A stretch of 64,000 nt of DNA from Microcebus murinus (lineage: Eukaryota > Chordata > Mammalia > Primates > Cheirogaleidae). Position 1 is the first letter of the stretch. Every line of letters begins with the position of its first letter. Below, piece after piece: positions 41,533 to 53,969 of this stretch. Under the pieces are notes generated by a model. The model saw nothing but the letters and a program-made list of their open reading frames with translations, did not search any database and had not been told where the DNA came from. The position numbers were made by a program, and so were the translations under genes. Location: positions 82,876,001 to 82,940,000 of the forward strand of contig NC_134108.1 of NCBI RefSeq assembly GCF_040939455.1. Direction: 5' to 3'.

Positions 41533-43202
41533 TTACAAGTTCTTTAAATATTAACAGCATTGTTACTCCCAAGGAAAAAAATATCTGAGGTAGTCCAAAA
41601 GGTCAGATATTATTGTGGAGTAGATATGACCACTCTGAAATATTTCTTTCCATTAATTTGCAAAGCACTTGATGACAAGAGATGATGATATTTGTGGTTG
41701 TACTTCTATTGCCTATTACTGTGCATGGCATATTGTTGATTCTTAATGTATGTTTGCCTAATGAGTAAGTGAATGTATATAATCCAGGCACTGGCAAGCA
41801 TAGAAGGCTGATTAAAATGAAGGTCAAAGAAATACAATAGTACTCACAAATAATATAAATGCTTCTTTAAAAATAATCACATTTTCTGTAAATAAATATT
41901 CACCTAAATAAAACAAAGAAAACATATGATTGTATGTAGAAATTTAGAGATTAAGAAATAGAGCTCTCATACGAATTATAAATATAAAAAATAATATTTA
42001 TGAAGCTATGATATAATGATTCTGGCTCACAGTTAATTTGCTAGAAGTGTTTTTAATGGTCTTTGATTCCTACTTTCAAAAATAAATGTCTTTCTTTTTT
42101 TTCCCTTGATTTATATTATATTGATAACATTAGATTGAGATGATAAAATTCTTAACAAAACTATGACACCAATAGCCAAAATAGTAGCTAATACTCCCAA
42201 TTTCTGACTTTTTTGAACTACTCCATGTTCTTTCTTATAAAAGTTTACCTGGATGAAGTGCGATACCAGTGGAAATTAATTTTCTCTCTTTTTGATATCT
42301 AGATACTACAGTTAAATCCCTTGACATAGATAGATATTATGATGTTGTTAAAATGTCTACCATAAAATATATTGTACAGTAGGCACAATTTGACCTACTT
42401 AATTTTATTGAAAAATTTTTTTTCAGCATATTTGCTTTTTGGTTCTGAAATTGTAGGTAACAGGTTAACATAATAAAGGACTTTATAGAATTCTTAAATA
42501 CACACTTTCTTATTCCTTGGAAAGGGTCATCTCCTTTTCAGTCTAGCAAAAATAAATGAGGATGTTATATTTTCAAAGTGTGTTTACTTTTTAGTTTCTC
42601 TTGAGTTAACATCTAACATATAATACATAGTAGAATAGCTACTAAAAGAAGATGTTAATATAGCTAGAATTACTATAGTTTATCCATTAGGTAAGTATAT
42701 ATAAAATCTCTCTTTAAAAATTCTTACTGCTGATTATATAGATAAACTTAATTATTATTATCCAAGTATTATATTTTCAGTTTTAAGATCATGTTTAATA
42801 ATCAGGCAGTGTTCAACATAATTGATAATACATAATTGTTCTTTGAATAACTTCCACAGCCCTTTCAAGTACCAGAACTTTACTATTATCCTTCTTTCTA
42901 TTAACTATAGGAGATTGTAAAAAAAAAAAAAAATAGGAAGCACTATGTCAGAGGAGACAGCCTGGACTGCAGCACGGAAGACGGGATGACTGTTTCTGTT
43001 ATTTAGAACCACCTGCCTCCCCAATGTACTGTTTTTCTAGATCTAGGCAGGCCTCTTACAACCACAATTTTTGGCAATGGAGTTGAAATCTCTACAGGCG
43101 AAGCCACAGTTCCTGAGAATAAATTAGACCTTTTAGCTAAAATGCTTTCTCAAGAAAATATGGTCTCAACATATTTCTCAATTAAGCTACCATGTCTCTA
43201 TG
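41533..43202. other. Intergenic, no gene recognised
   Basis: AT-rich. An A15 run at about 42919 is followed by a 200-bp GC-richer patch ('gacagcctggactgcagc') that could be a retrocopy or LTR scrap but is unidentified. Confidence 0.35.
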
Positions 43203-43206
43203 TATA

Positions 43207-43251
<45 letters not shown>
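43203..43251. repeat. TA microsatellite
   Basis: A nearly pure (TA)n tract of about 49 bp. Confidence 0.95.
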
Positions 43252-43256
<5 letters not shown>

Positions 43257-45200
43257 GGGGGGATTGTTGTCCAATACATAAAACAACAGAAATCTTATGA
43301 CCAGGCCAGGCAAGTATAAGGCCTGAGAAGGAAGTAGGTTGGGAGCTAATTCCAGACATGGCATCATCTATCATCCTTTAAGGCTAACTTTAGTAAAATC
43401 AAAAGGGACTGACTTCTTTTTTAAGAGTATGGTGGATTAGATAACCTAAATAATATCCTATTTCAGGACATCCAGAAATGGTGAAAAGTAAAGTCTGTAT
43501 CCTTTTAAATACTACCTAGCTGAACTCACAAGAAAATCTGAGAAATACTCAGGGAGCTTCAATAAGGATGGAACTGAAAACCACAGTGGTAAGCACAGGC
43601 ACTGATACTGCAGAATTCCTAGTAGGCCTTTTCCATGTGGGGAAGGAAGACAAAGGCGTTGGACTCTTGCAGAATGAGGAGCTGGAAGTGATTCTATTAC
43701 CTAAATCCAGAACCCTCAAAAAACTATAGTATCAGTCAAATGTATAAACTTGGAAAATAAAACTCACTAGCATAGTGAAAAATCAGTTTTTCTTTCACGG
43801 CCTTAGCTATGAGAGGGTTTTAAAAAATAAAGTTTTTAAAGTTTAACTGTGTCACATCTGAATCTGCAATACAAATTTAGCGACACCTTCATGGTCTAAG
43901 AAGTTCCAGCTTAAGAAATTAGCAAAAATAATAACAAACATTGTTTTAGGTAAGTGACACCACAGAGATACCTGGAAGAAGCAAATACAAAATCTTTCTG
44001 AAGGAAAAGGAGTTCAATCCAGGCTGCAAAAGATTTCCATAGGCAAAGTTTTCCTAAAATAGTTTCTATAATCTAAAATTACAAATATACTAGGAAATAA
44101 GTTACCATGAATGAGACCCAGGCATGACAAATAGCATTATTTTATATAACTAAATTTTATTCTCTGTAGTAATAACTATGCATACTAAAAATTGAGGATT
44201 GAAACTAAAAGATTAGAAATAGAATGAACAGACTTCAGAGCAATAGCTGGAAAATAATTGATTTTAAAAATCTTTATCATCCCCAAAGAAAGCAGGTACA
44301 ATAGCATAGTAAAATGTGGGAAGTAGAAACTTCAAAGATTATAGAAACAAGTATGAATATCTTAATATATGTTATATATGCAAGAGCCTTAAGTCACTAG
44401 TCAAATATAAAGTTGCCAAGCTGGATCTGGAAGCAAAATGGATGTATGCTATTTATAAGAGGCATAACAAAAATACAAGGACACAGAAATATTTGAATTA
44501 AAAGAAGACTAGGCAATTATCACCTAAAAGCAATGTGTAGCAATATACTTGCATGGACAAATTTTTATTTAAGGCAAAAAACAATATCGATGAAAAAAGC
44601 GATCCCTATATAATAATAAAATGAAAGAAACAAAAATGTGTAGTTTGTTATAGGATTAAATATAATAAGAACACTGGAAAAGAGATAGGATAACTGTCCT
44701 TATAGTTATTTCTTCTTTTATACTTATGATGCCACTTGGCAATTTTATTTTTTGATACATAAACATAAAAATTCTAAAGTAAAATACTCAAAATAATATA
44801 GTCTTATAAATATACAGATTTAGAGTGGTTATTTATAAATCCTGATCACAAAAATAAATTTTAACACATTTGTCTCAGAAATTGATAGATCACACAGAAA
44901 AATTAATAAGGGCAGAGCACATATGCTATAAACTAATTATTTTTATCTAAGGGACAATATGGAGAATATATAACATTTATAAACATACGTGGACCGGGTA
45001 CAAAGTTTGCCATGTATTTGGTAGCCTGTGTAGAATACATCAACAACTTTCCAAGAATTTATATCATGAAGACATTAATCTTTCAGTATAATCAATCAAG
45101 TTAGAAGTCTACCTAAAATTATACATATATAACATATATACTGTAGCTATCACGGTATTTAGATGTTATAACCATAAATGCTTGTATTTGAAAAAAAACA
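43252..45200. other. Intergenic, possibly very old L1-related
   Basis: A-rich on the plus strand with few clear landmarks. It may be the decayed upstream part of the sense L1 that becomes recognisable from about 45200, but I cannot prove it. No coding frame. Confidence 0.35.
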
Positions 45201-46480
45201 AACAATAAAAGAGTTAGAAAAATGGCTATAGAGGAAACAGAAAGAAAATGAAAGAGGAAATGATAAGGAGAAAAAAATTAATGGATAGAAAACAAAGGTA
45301 TAATAAAGTGCATTCACAATGCTGCAAATGGTTTATTAAAAATTATGACAAAATAAAGAAACCCTAGGTGAAATTAATTAAGCAAAATTGCAGAGGGAAA
45401 AACTTTAAGAAAAATGTGGATATAACTATAAATAAATGCAAAAGATCTTAAAAAGAAAGAAAATAATACAAATAAAAAGTTTATGCCACCAAATATGAAA
45501 ACTTAGACATTATGAACAATTTCCCAGGAAACTATAATGTCACTAATCAGACCCAAGAAGAAACAGAAAATGTGGACAGGTTTATACATTTTAATAATAA
45601 AATTGCTTCTCTAAGGTCAACCAAAAAGCCACTAGACCCAGATAATTTTAGAATCAAGTTCTAAAAATGATTTAAGATAAAGTATTTTAAAATAGAAACT
45701 GTTTTAGAAAATGTCAAAGAAGAGTTGTTTGTAATTAATTTTATAAAGCTAGTAATCAGACAATTATAATTAAACAAGGATATTATGAGAAAGGGGAATT
45801 ACAGGCTATTCATACTCTCGAACATGGTTACAAATATTATAATTAAGTATTAGCAAACATATCTAGTTATTTTTTAAAAAGTTCTATCAAGATTAAGTTG
45901 AATTTACTCTGAGAATGCAAGAATGGTTTTATATTAAAAATTGATTCTTATAATTCACTATAATAATAAAATAATTACTAAAATTTTTAAAATTCCGTGA
46001 AATCATCTTTAGGATACAAAAATAGAACTCAATCATATGAAAAGCATCTGAGTGAAAAAATAGGGAGAATATTGATTTTAAGAAAGAATAAAATAAAACA
46101 AAAGTTCACCAAGAAGATATAACATTTAAAACCCTTTGTAACTGATAATATCATTCCATGTCATATATAGTGAAAGTGATAAAAGAACAAGGACAAACTG
46201 ATGAATTGATAATCACAAGGTAAAAGTTCAAGTTAACTCTCTTTGAAGTCAGATTCAGTAAACAAAATATAAGAGGAAATATAGAATATTATAAATATAG
46301 AAAATTTAAATAAAAATGTTAACTATCTTGATTATTTGCAAATATGCAGATCTGAAAACAGAGAATATACACTCTTAAAATATGATACCATATGGGCTAT
46401 TATCAGTATCTTCAATTAAAAAATTAAGGTGACTAATGAAATAAACTTTAAAATATAATCAAGGATAGAGAAATTCACAA
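45201..46480 (+). mobile_element. Ancient L1 (L1M/HAL1-like) ORF2 fragment, sense
   Basis: Strong A bias on the plus strand and ORF2-like landmarks: 'gaaacagaaaatgtggacagg', 'gccactagacccagataatt', 'tctgagaatgcaagaatggtt'. Extremely diverged and stop-filled. Confidence 0.6.
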
Positions 46481-48614
46481 ATTGCATAAACATTTGACAA
46501 ACATTTGACTACTACTTCATCCCCATAGCTTATTACAATTGCTGCTGTCAACACCATCCAACTAACATATGACACTCATGTATCCCATCACTCCCTCATT
46601 ACCAGACAATTCAATCCCATTTCAGCACCCTCCAATACCATCACTGGCCTACCAAAGAAAGCCACCACTGAGGATTTCAAGAATGCTGGTATCTTTTTCA
46701 CTAATGTCTTTCTTAATGCCCGGATGAAAAGAAAAACTTCTCTGTGGATGTGATTGGGGGTTGGCTAAGAAGAGTACACAAAACATATCTATTTCAATAT
46801 TTCCATCTCTTAAGTTTTCAAACTTCTTCCTCTATGTCATATCAGGGAAATTCAAGCATTTCAACCACTTAGCTATAAGCCTGCTTTGGCTTCAGGCTTG
46901 AATTTGCTAACTTAGCAGACTTTTAATGTCACTTGTATTTGCTCAACCCAACACATTCAATTTTTAATCATAAATGAAAGCACCCATGTCTATAAAATTC
47001 TACATTATCAAATTTATATTTCATTCTTTTTGGCCTAACACCCTTAGAATCTATTTCCATTCATGATACCCAAACTTCTACTGATAGACATAGGTAACTT
47101 CATACTGTATGAATTATTTCTGTTTGGAAAAATTCCTTGTTTTGTTGTGGGTTGACATATAATTCTCATTAAGAACCTAGGGACCTTAAGGTATAGTGAT
47201 GGGTGTGGGTCCTATTACTTGTGAGTCAATGTCCCCAGGTGAAATCTTTTATTATTATTTTATAATGAAGAGGAAAGCTCTTAATGGTTGGGAAAGTGAA
47301 GAAAAGAGGGAGGTCCACCTTTTGTGGCAAGGGGAATCCAAAGGGATTTAAGAGTTTAAAGTTGTCAGCCTTGTGTCTCCCTTTTGTCAGCTAGGCATGG
47401 ATCTCTGCATGAAAGTTACAGGAGAAGGAGACTCAAAGCTGCCATCAAGGATATTTGTTCATGCACGCTCTCATTTGGATATACACAGCTTTCAGTTTCT
47501 CCTTTTCCTTATCTCACACATCTGGGATCATGGGAGGAAGTGAGCTATTCCCATTATCATATGGTCACTCTTGTCTCCATAATGGCTAACTGCCAAATAT
47601 ACCAAGTCTCCTAATGCCCTCCTCTATTTACACTCCAACCCATGGTAGAGTTGGAGTGTAGATGGTAGAGTTGACCTTCAGTTGAGGGGGACAGACAGCC
47701 AGTCCAAACCAGGAAAGAGGGAAAAGGGAAAGAAATACATTGAACGCACTCATCTTCCTCCCTCTGATTTTTTTCCCTGGTGTTCTATTTGGCCAAACCC
47801 AAATAAAAGCCAGAGAGCAAAGAGTCCTTTGACATACATTCCCAACAAATCAACCTTCGGAGGAAAGTACATAGTGGCCCTGGAGGGCCGAAGAGAAAAT
47901 GTTTTGCACACTCTGCAAGATCATGAATGTTCAAATCCACAGTGATTGATTCACAAGTCATTTTATTCAATGATATGTTCTATCAAGTCCTTCTTAATTT
48001 GGTGATTTTGGTGTTCTACTTGATTGGGAGCCAATTAGTTCATATATGAAGATACAACCAAATAATGTCGTTAAAAATCAAACATTTTTTTGAGAGTAAT
48101 ATGAATAACTTTAGGCAGCCATATTCCAATGACTGTGATGAAACATATTAACACTCCATATGAATAAGACTCAAGGATAATTCTTATAATTTCTAAGCAG
48201 AGATATAACTTTTTCCTTCTCACATTTAGTATTTAAAGCATATGAGTTTCCTTAAAAAAATAAAAAATAAAAAAATCTTAATGGCATCTGGGAACTTAAA
48301 AAAATAAAGCATATGGGTCTCACTTTAACCAACAACAGAGAATTTCTGCATTATAATTTATCTTTAAGAATTTCAGTACTAATTGACTGAAATCTAAAAA
48401 CTGCCAAGGATTGGCTCAAGACTTGCAAAATTTCAAAGAGAAATTCAACATTCAACAGATGTATTAACTATCTGTTCCTCTTATGTCTGTAAATTCCATC
48501 TCGGTACTAAGATATAGCACTAGAAATCAAATAAATAAACACATTTTCTCAAATCATATATATTTCTATTAAGCTATTATTTAAAAAGATTCATCTTCAT
48601 ACTGATAATTATAT
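46481..48614. other. Intergenic, no gene identified
   Basis: 47150-47960 is of higher GC and carries short frames on both strands (47384-47614, 47682-47945), with composition like an old ERV interior. I recognise no gag, pol or env motif. It contains a stem-loop at 47629-47660. The rest is AT-rich. Confidence 0.35.
47629..47660. repeat. Perfect 11-bp stem-loop
   Basis: Arms tacactccaac (47629-47639) and gttggagtgta (47650-47660) are exact reverse complements around a 10-base loop. A second copy of atggtagagttg follows directly. Confidence 0.85.
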
Positions 48615-48725
48615 TCTAACATTTATAGAACATTTAGTATGTGCTTGAGATGGGTCAAAGACCTTTTCGTCACATGCATTACTTTAATCCTCACAAAAAT
48701 TCTTTGTATTACTACATATTTGAAT
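48615..48725 (+). repeat. MIR SINE fragment
   Basis: 'tttagtatgtgcttgagatg' and 'cacatgcattactttaatcctcac' follow the MIR 5' half. Confidence 0.55.
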
Positions 48726-49108
48726 AGAATTTTTGAATTTTTGTGAAAATTAAAAGTAAAGATATTATCTTCAGTGTTGACAATTATAAAACATTCAAAA
48801 CATGTATGGTAAATTTTCTGCTTTAGTAAAATTCTATAAAATATTTTTTTTCTTCTTAGGCTAGTGTGTGTGTGTGTGCAATGGCATGTGTGTATTTCAG
48901 ATCATAAATGTGCATCTTATATCAAGTTTAGAATTAAATTCAGAGTAAAATAAACACACTTCCAGTACCTGATAGTATGTACTTTGCTTACTTTACATGA
49001 TTTTTATTTTATTTTATTTATTTTACTTTATGTTATATTCTGAATAGCCATATTTTGCATTAAGTTCAATCTTATAAGAAGCTTTATTTCATCTCATATA
49101 GCATATAC
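48726..49108. other. Intergenic, no gene recognised
   Basis: AT-rich spacer with a short GT run at about 48868-48879. Confidence 0.4.
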
Positions 49109-49400
49109 TTTTTTTTTTTTTTTTTTTGAGACAGAGTTTTGCTCTGTTGCCCGGGCCAGGGCTAGAGTGCCCTGCCATCAGCCTAGCTCACAGCAATCTC
49201 AAACAAACTCCTGGGCTCAAGCAATCTTCCTGCCTCAGTCTCCTGATTTGCTGGGACTGCAGGTGTGCACCACCACACCAGGCTAAGTTTTTCTATTTTT
49301 AGTAGAGACGTGGTTTTGCGCTTGCTCAGGCTGGTCTTGAACTCCTGAGCTTGGCCTCCCAGAGTGCTAGGATTATAGGCATGAGCCACTGTGCCAGGCC
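49109..49400 (-). repeat. Alu SINE, antisense, strepsirrhine type
   Basis: A T19 tail, then the reversed dimer ('gagacagagttttgctctg' ... 'tagtagagacgtggttttgc' ... 'ggcatgagccactgtgccagg'). Slightly shorter than a full dimer. Confidence 0.92.
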
Positions 49401-51640
49401 ATACATTCTTAATAAATAAGATAAAATTAATCTCAATTTTTTATTACTCTCAATAGCTTTCTAATATCCCCAGCAGGAATTCTGGCTTTAGTTGTTAAAG
49501 ATATGGAGACATAGTTTTGCTTCTGTCCACAGGAATGGACCATTAAAAGAAATTTCAGGCATATAAAAAAGAAACATAATTGTTTCACATAGTTAGACAC
49601 TAGATTATTACATTAATATATATCCTCATGAATATTAATTATGATCTCAAAGCATTTACATATATTCATTGTTCCTCATCTTCTTATAATTCCAAGTACA
49701 AAAATAGCTACATGCATATAGTAAGAGCAACACTTTTTGATATAAATATATATATCACCACATAAACATACATCTTTGCCCTTTATGTTATGGAAAAGCC
49801 TTGCTGAAATGACAGATAAATCCATAGTAGATATCTATAACTATTTACAAGAAGCCTAGGGGGTCATATAATTTTTAGAATACATTTTGGTTATCAAAAT
49901 TAATGAGGGGGAACCTGTTCCTTTTTAGTTTTAATATTTAGACAAATACCATTATTATTTAATATTTTGATGAAATCCTTGTTTGTTAAAACATTTTGTA
50001 GCCTCGACTTCTGGTGACTCCACCAGCCAACTGACAGATGCTTCCCTGGTTCTTCATAATGGGCGGTAAAATCTGCTTTGCTGGTATTTATCCATTTCCT
50101 CCATCAGAGTTTCTCTTCATCCTTCCCCACCTTCTATCTGTGGTATTTGCTCTATTTAGACTACCTCAACAGACCTCCTTGAGAGGACCAGGGGATTAGA
50201 GGTATAAAGGAGCTTAAAGTGAGGATAAAGATCTTCCTGTCTACTGCCTTGCATAGATATTTCAGTTGGGCTTCATTCCTTGAGGTTAGTCTTAGCTTCT
50301 CTAAAGGCGAGCCTCTCCACAAGATTCTCTCCATCCAGGTTCTGATAGCCATTTTCTCTCTTACCTCTTCACGCTGAGAAGTCGAAAGAGTTTTCTATTC
50401 CTTGATGTGGGTGTTTCATCATTCAGTACGGATTCTCAAAACTGTCCACACTTTCATACATATTTTCTCCATTGAACTATGATCATATGAGTGAGCCATA
50501 TCTTTCTTCCTGGAATTTTTACTAATATAAGTGGCTCAGCATCTTTGCCTTCTGGTGCCTGGGTTTTATCCCTTAATGCACTGACCATGTCATATTGGCT
50601 ACGTTTGCTTGCTTGATCCACTCTGGTATAGTGATCTTACTGGCACATCTTATTGTTTGAAGTTTCGACTGGCAAAGCTGTTTTATCTCAGTCAGCCTTG
50701 GCTGTCATCAAATAGCAGCCTATAATGAAGCAGATGATTGGGTAAGGCACTGCCATTTATTGTCAACAGTCTCAGGCAGGAAGCCTTAGTTAAAGAGTCA
50801 TCACTTCTTTTATGATGGTCTGCCTGTGTTCAAAGCCATGCTGTTCTCAACTCTGCTCATCTTTTTATTATTTAGAGCGTGCTATCATGACATGCATGCG
50901 GATAGGAAGGGAACAAGGAGAATTGGCATTATGCAAATCTAATTTGTATTTAAAGGATATCACATTGGAGTTATTATTCTAAATACATTGTCCCAATGCT
51001 TTCAGGATATTGATATTCTTATATAGGTCATATGTTAAAATTATATAATGTTCATTCTTTTTTATATGGCCCTTGTAAAGGGACAAAAAACAAATGATGA
51101 TTCTTGCAGAAACTTTCACCAAGTCTCTCCTTGAGTATTGAATGAAAGATTAAAAGCAATACTAATGTTAAAATTCCTCATTTTACCTCCTAGAGAATTG
51201 TGTCATACTCCTATTTTCGTTTGGGAGTTGACTCATTCAAGAATTTCTTACCCTTTCAAAGAGGGGATATCTCCCCATACCTCTTTCAGTCTAATTTAAC
51301 AATTTTCCCATCATGAGGAAAATACCATTCCCTACCTGTGATGACATCCACCAGGTCTTTGATTAGTGACTCAAACCATCACTGGTGTGTATTTGACAAG
51401 AACCTGGGGTGTTTCTTCAGCCTGAAATTGGTGTCACATCCCTGCACTCCTGCAGTAGCGTCCATTGCCTGCCAGCTGTGTGTTTGGTCCCCAACCCCTG
51501 AGGAGGAGGATCATCAGGTATAGGCTGATAGAGACATTGTCATGTCTCTACTATAAGAAACTAGTTTTCTGAAGAAATTTGTTTCCAGGTCTAGGGCAGG
51601 GAATGTGTAAGGTGAGCCTGAGATCTCATTAGACTTGAAA
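49401..51640. other. Intergenic, no gene recognised
   Basis: About 2.2 kb. 50000-50560 and 51310-51530 are less AT-rich and may contain unrecognised DNA-transposon or LTR fossils. The short frames at 50161-50352 and 51338-51523 are not convincing. Confidence 0.35.
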
Positions 51641-52110
51641 CTGAAAAAGTGCCCAAATAATGATGGGTACATGAAAAGAGGAACACAGGAACAGAATCAG
51701 GTGAATCTGGGACAATTTGAGCATCAAAATATATAGTGATAGCAATGGATTATAACCAACTGGATAAAATAGAAATTCACTAGCCTGTACTGATAACATA
51801 AATAAAGAAGAACTGTAAATCCTTTCTTGTAATAGAATTCCAAACATTGAATGGGAAAGAATTAAGAAGTTAGAAAAGTCACCATTTAACAAACATAAGG
51901 TAAAAATTGATTAGGTAAGAGTCTCAATGGGTAAATAAAACTAGTAGTCAAAATTTAGTAAAGTATAGGATATGTACACAGTTTTAAAGTACCTTTCCCT
52001 AAAATACTTATTAATTAAAAATAGAAAAATAGAAAACAAGTAACTTCACACTGGAGAAATCATCTTTACCAAGTGATCAAAGTTAACACCACTAATAATG
52101 GGACAAATAA
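51641..52110 (+). mobile_element. Probable L1M 3'UTR, sense
   Basis: 'gggacaatttgagcatcaaaat', 'ggataaaatagaaattcac' and the following A-rich sequence resemble the 3'UTR of old L1Ms. Tentative. Confidence 0.4.
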
Positions 52111-52116
52111 AAACAT

Positions 52117-52158
52117 ATTTACATACATATACATAAATGCATTTACATACATATACAT
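52117..52158 (+). repeat. 24-bp tandem duplication, AT-rich
   Basis: atttacatacatatacat occurs at 52117-52134 and again at 52141-52158, a 24-bp period with 1.75 copies. Confidence 0.85.
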
Positions 52159-52550
52159 ATTTATGTATATATACATAATTATGCATAATACAAATATATA
52201 AGGTTTATATGATTTTAATACATTTTAATTTTTGTTCTAAAGGGTATTTGGGCAAATGTAAGATCTGTAGAATAGCTAACAAGTTTAGCTAAAATAATTT
52301 TTTTAAGTAAAAGAATATTTTTTCTTAGTAAATGCATAGTGAAAAATTTGGGGGTAAATGTCATCATGTATGCATGGCTTAGTAAAATAAAAATATATAC
52401 AAATATGCAGATTAATGATAAAGCAAATTTATCAAAATATTTACAATTGGAGAATATGAATGAATGGCTTATGGGACCTCTTTTTATGATTTTTAACTTT
52501 TGTATTAGTCCAAAATTATTTGAGAAAAAAATAAAAATATTAAAACACAT
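52159..52550. other. Intergenic, AT-rich
   Basis: Frames of 111 codons on the minus strand and 75 on the plus strand overlap here, but the sequence is about three-quarters A+T with no protein-like features. Confidence 0.4.
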
Positions 52551-52937
52551 TGTATTAGTCTGCTAGGGCTGCCACAACAAAATACCACAGTTTGGTGGCT
52601 TAAACTACAGGAATATATTTTCTCACAATTATGGAGTCTAGAAGTCCAACATCAAAGTGTTGGCAGGATTGATGTCTTTTAAGCCTCTCTTTTTGGCTTG
52701 TATATGATTATTCTCTCTCTATGTCTTCTTCACATGTTCTTTGTGTGTGTTGGTGCCCTAATCTCTTCTTATAAGAACACTAGTCATATTGGAATAGGTC
52801 CTACCCTAATGAGGTCATTTCAACTTACTTACAACTTTAAAAACCCTATCTTTGAATACAGTTACATACATTCTTAGTTACTGGATGTCACTACTTCAAA
52901 ATATGAGTTCTGTGAGTAAACAATGCAGCCCATAACA
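52551..52937 (-). mobile_element. Solo LTR, MaLR type (MLT1/MST-like)
   Basis: Starts 'tgtattagtctgctagggc' and ends 'gcagcccataaca' on the plus strand: a reversed MaLR LTR with TG...CA ends. Flanks cacat and catat make a 5-bp target duplication with one mismatch, as in ERVL-type insertions. Confidence 0.85.
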
Positions 52938-53969
52938 CATATAAACCTTTAAATTAATTAATAATATTTCATGTCAATTGATATGAAAATTTTCTCTTTG
53001 GAATCAATTTCTTATGTAATTTTTAAAAATTGCACTATAAAAGGCATTTATTTTTATCATTAATTGAACTAAATTATTAATTTGTATTTTATGTTTATTT
53101 GCATTATTGATTTGAATGAAATTATTGAAATGTTCATCAGTATGTTATATAAATGTATGTATGTATTCCTTTTATATTACTTAAAAAAACTTATTTTTCC
53201 TTTTGGTAGTGACATTTTAAGCATCTAAAACTGAAGTTCAGGAATTTTAAAGACTTTCTGGGTTGTAGGAGGTGGGAAAAAGAAATGTGTATAAATTTTT
53301 TCATAATTATGTGAAATATAGAGACCATTACAAGAATCGTTGTAAAATAATGATTAATTCTGAAGTCTAGAAATAGAATGTATAGTTTTTCTACCTGACA
53401 TAAACACTGAAATTTTTTTTAGCAATTAGTTTTCATTTGACTCTTCCATCTTAATACTTGTAGAAGTATTTTATATAAGTATTTTTCCAAAGTACCAGTG
53501 CCATTTACCTAGTAACAAGTACTATGCACATGAATTTTGGCAGTGTAAGTCTAACAGATTTTGTATTATTTTCATTAGAGATACCCTTTTACAAATCGAA
53601 TGAAGTCAACCATCTGCTTAATGCCTTTTCATGTCTCCTTTAAGGCTCTAGAAGAATTTACTTTATAAAGTCCCTGCACAATTGTGTACCTACTTACCTG
53701 TCTTGTCATCTTTCCCTGGTTACCCTATTGCCACAGCACATTACACCAACCTCAAACTGTAACACCTCCCCCAGCCCCTGTACTCTTTCTCTCTCCCCCG
53801 CCCCCATACACTTTTACATTGATATGGCAGTTCTGCTTTACATCTTTACCTTAACTTATACATCTGCGGAAATTTTTTTTTGGACCTCTGAAATCTGGCC
53901 AGTGGCTTTCGTTTGTGATCTCATAGCATCTTTTATTATTTTTATTTTTGGACTAAGAACGTTGAACTA
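52938..53969. other. Intergenic, no gene recognised
   Basis: AT-rich up to about 53600, then a C-rich patch (53720-53810) whose 96-codon frame (53728-54018) runs into the following L1M. No gene is recognised. Confidence 0.4.

Noticed and set aside
52215..52566. 111-codon minus and 75-codon plus frames
   Set aside because: Very AT-rich sequence, low-complexity residues, no start context or homology.
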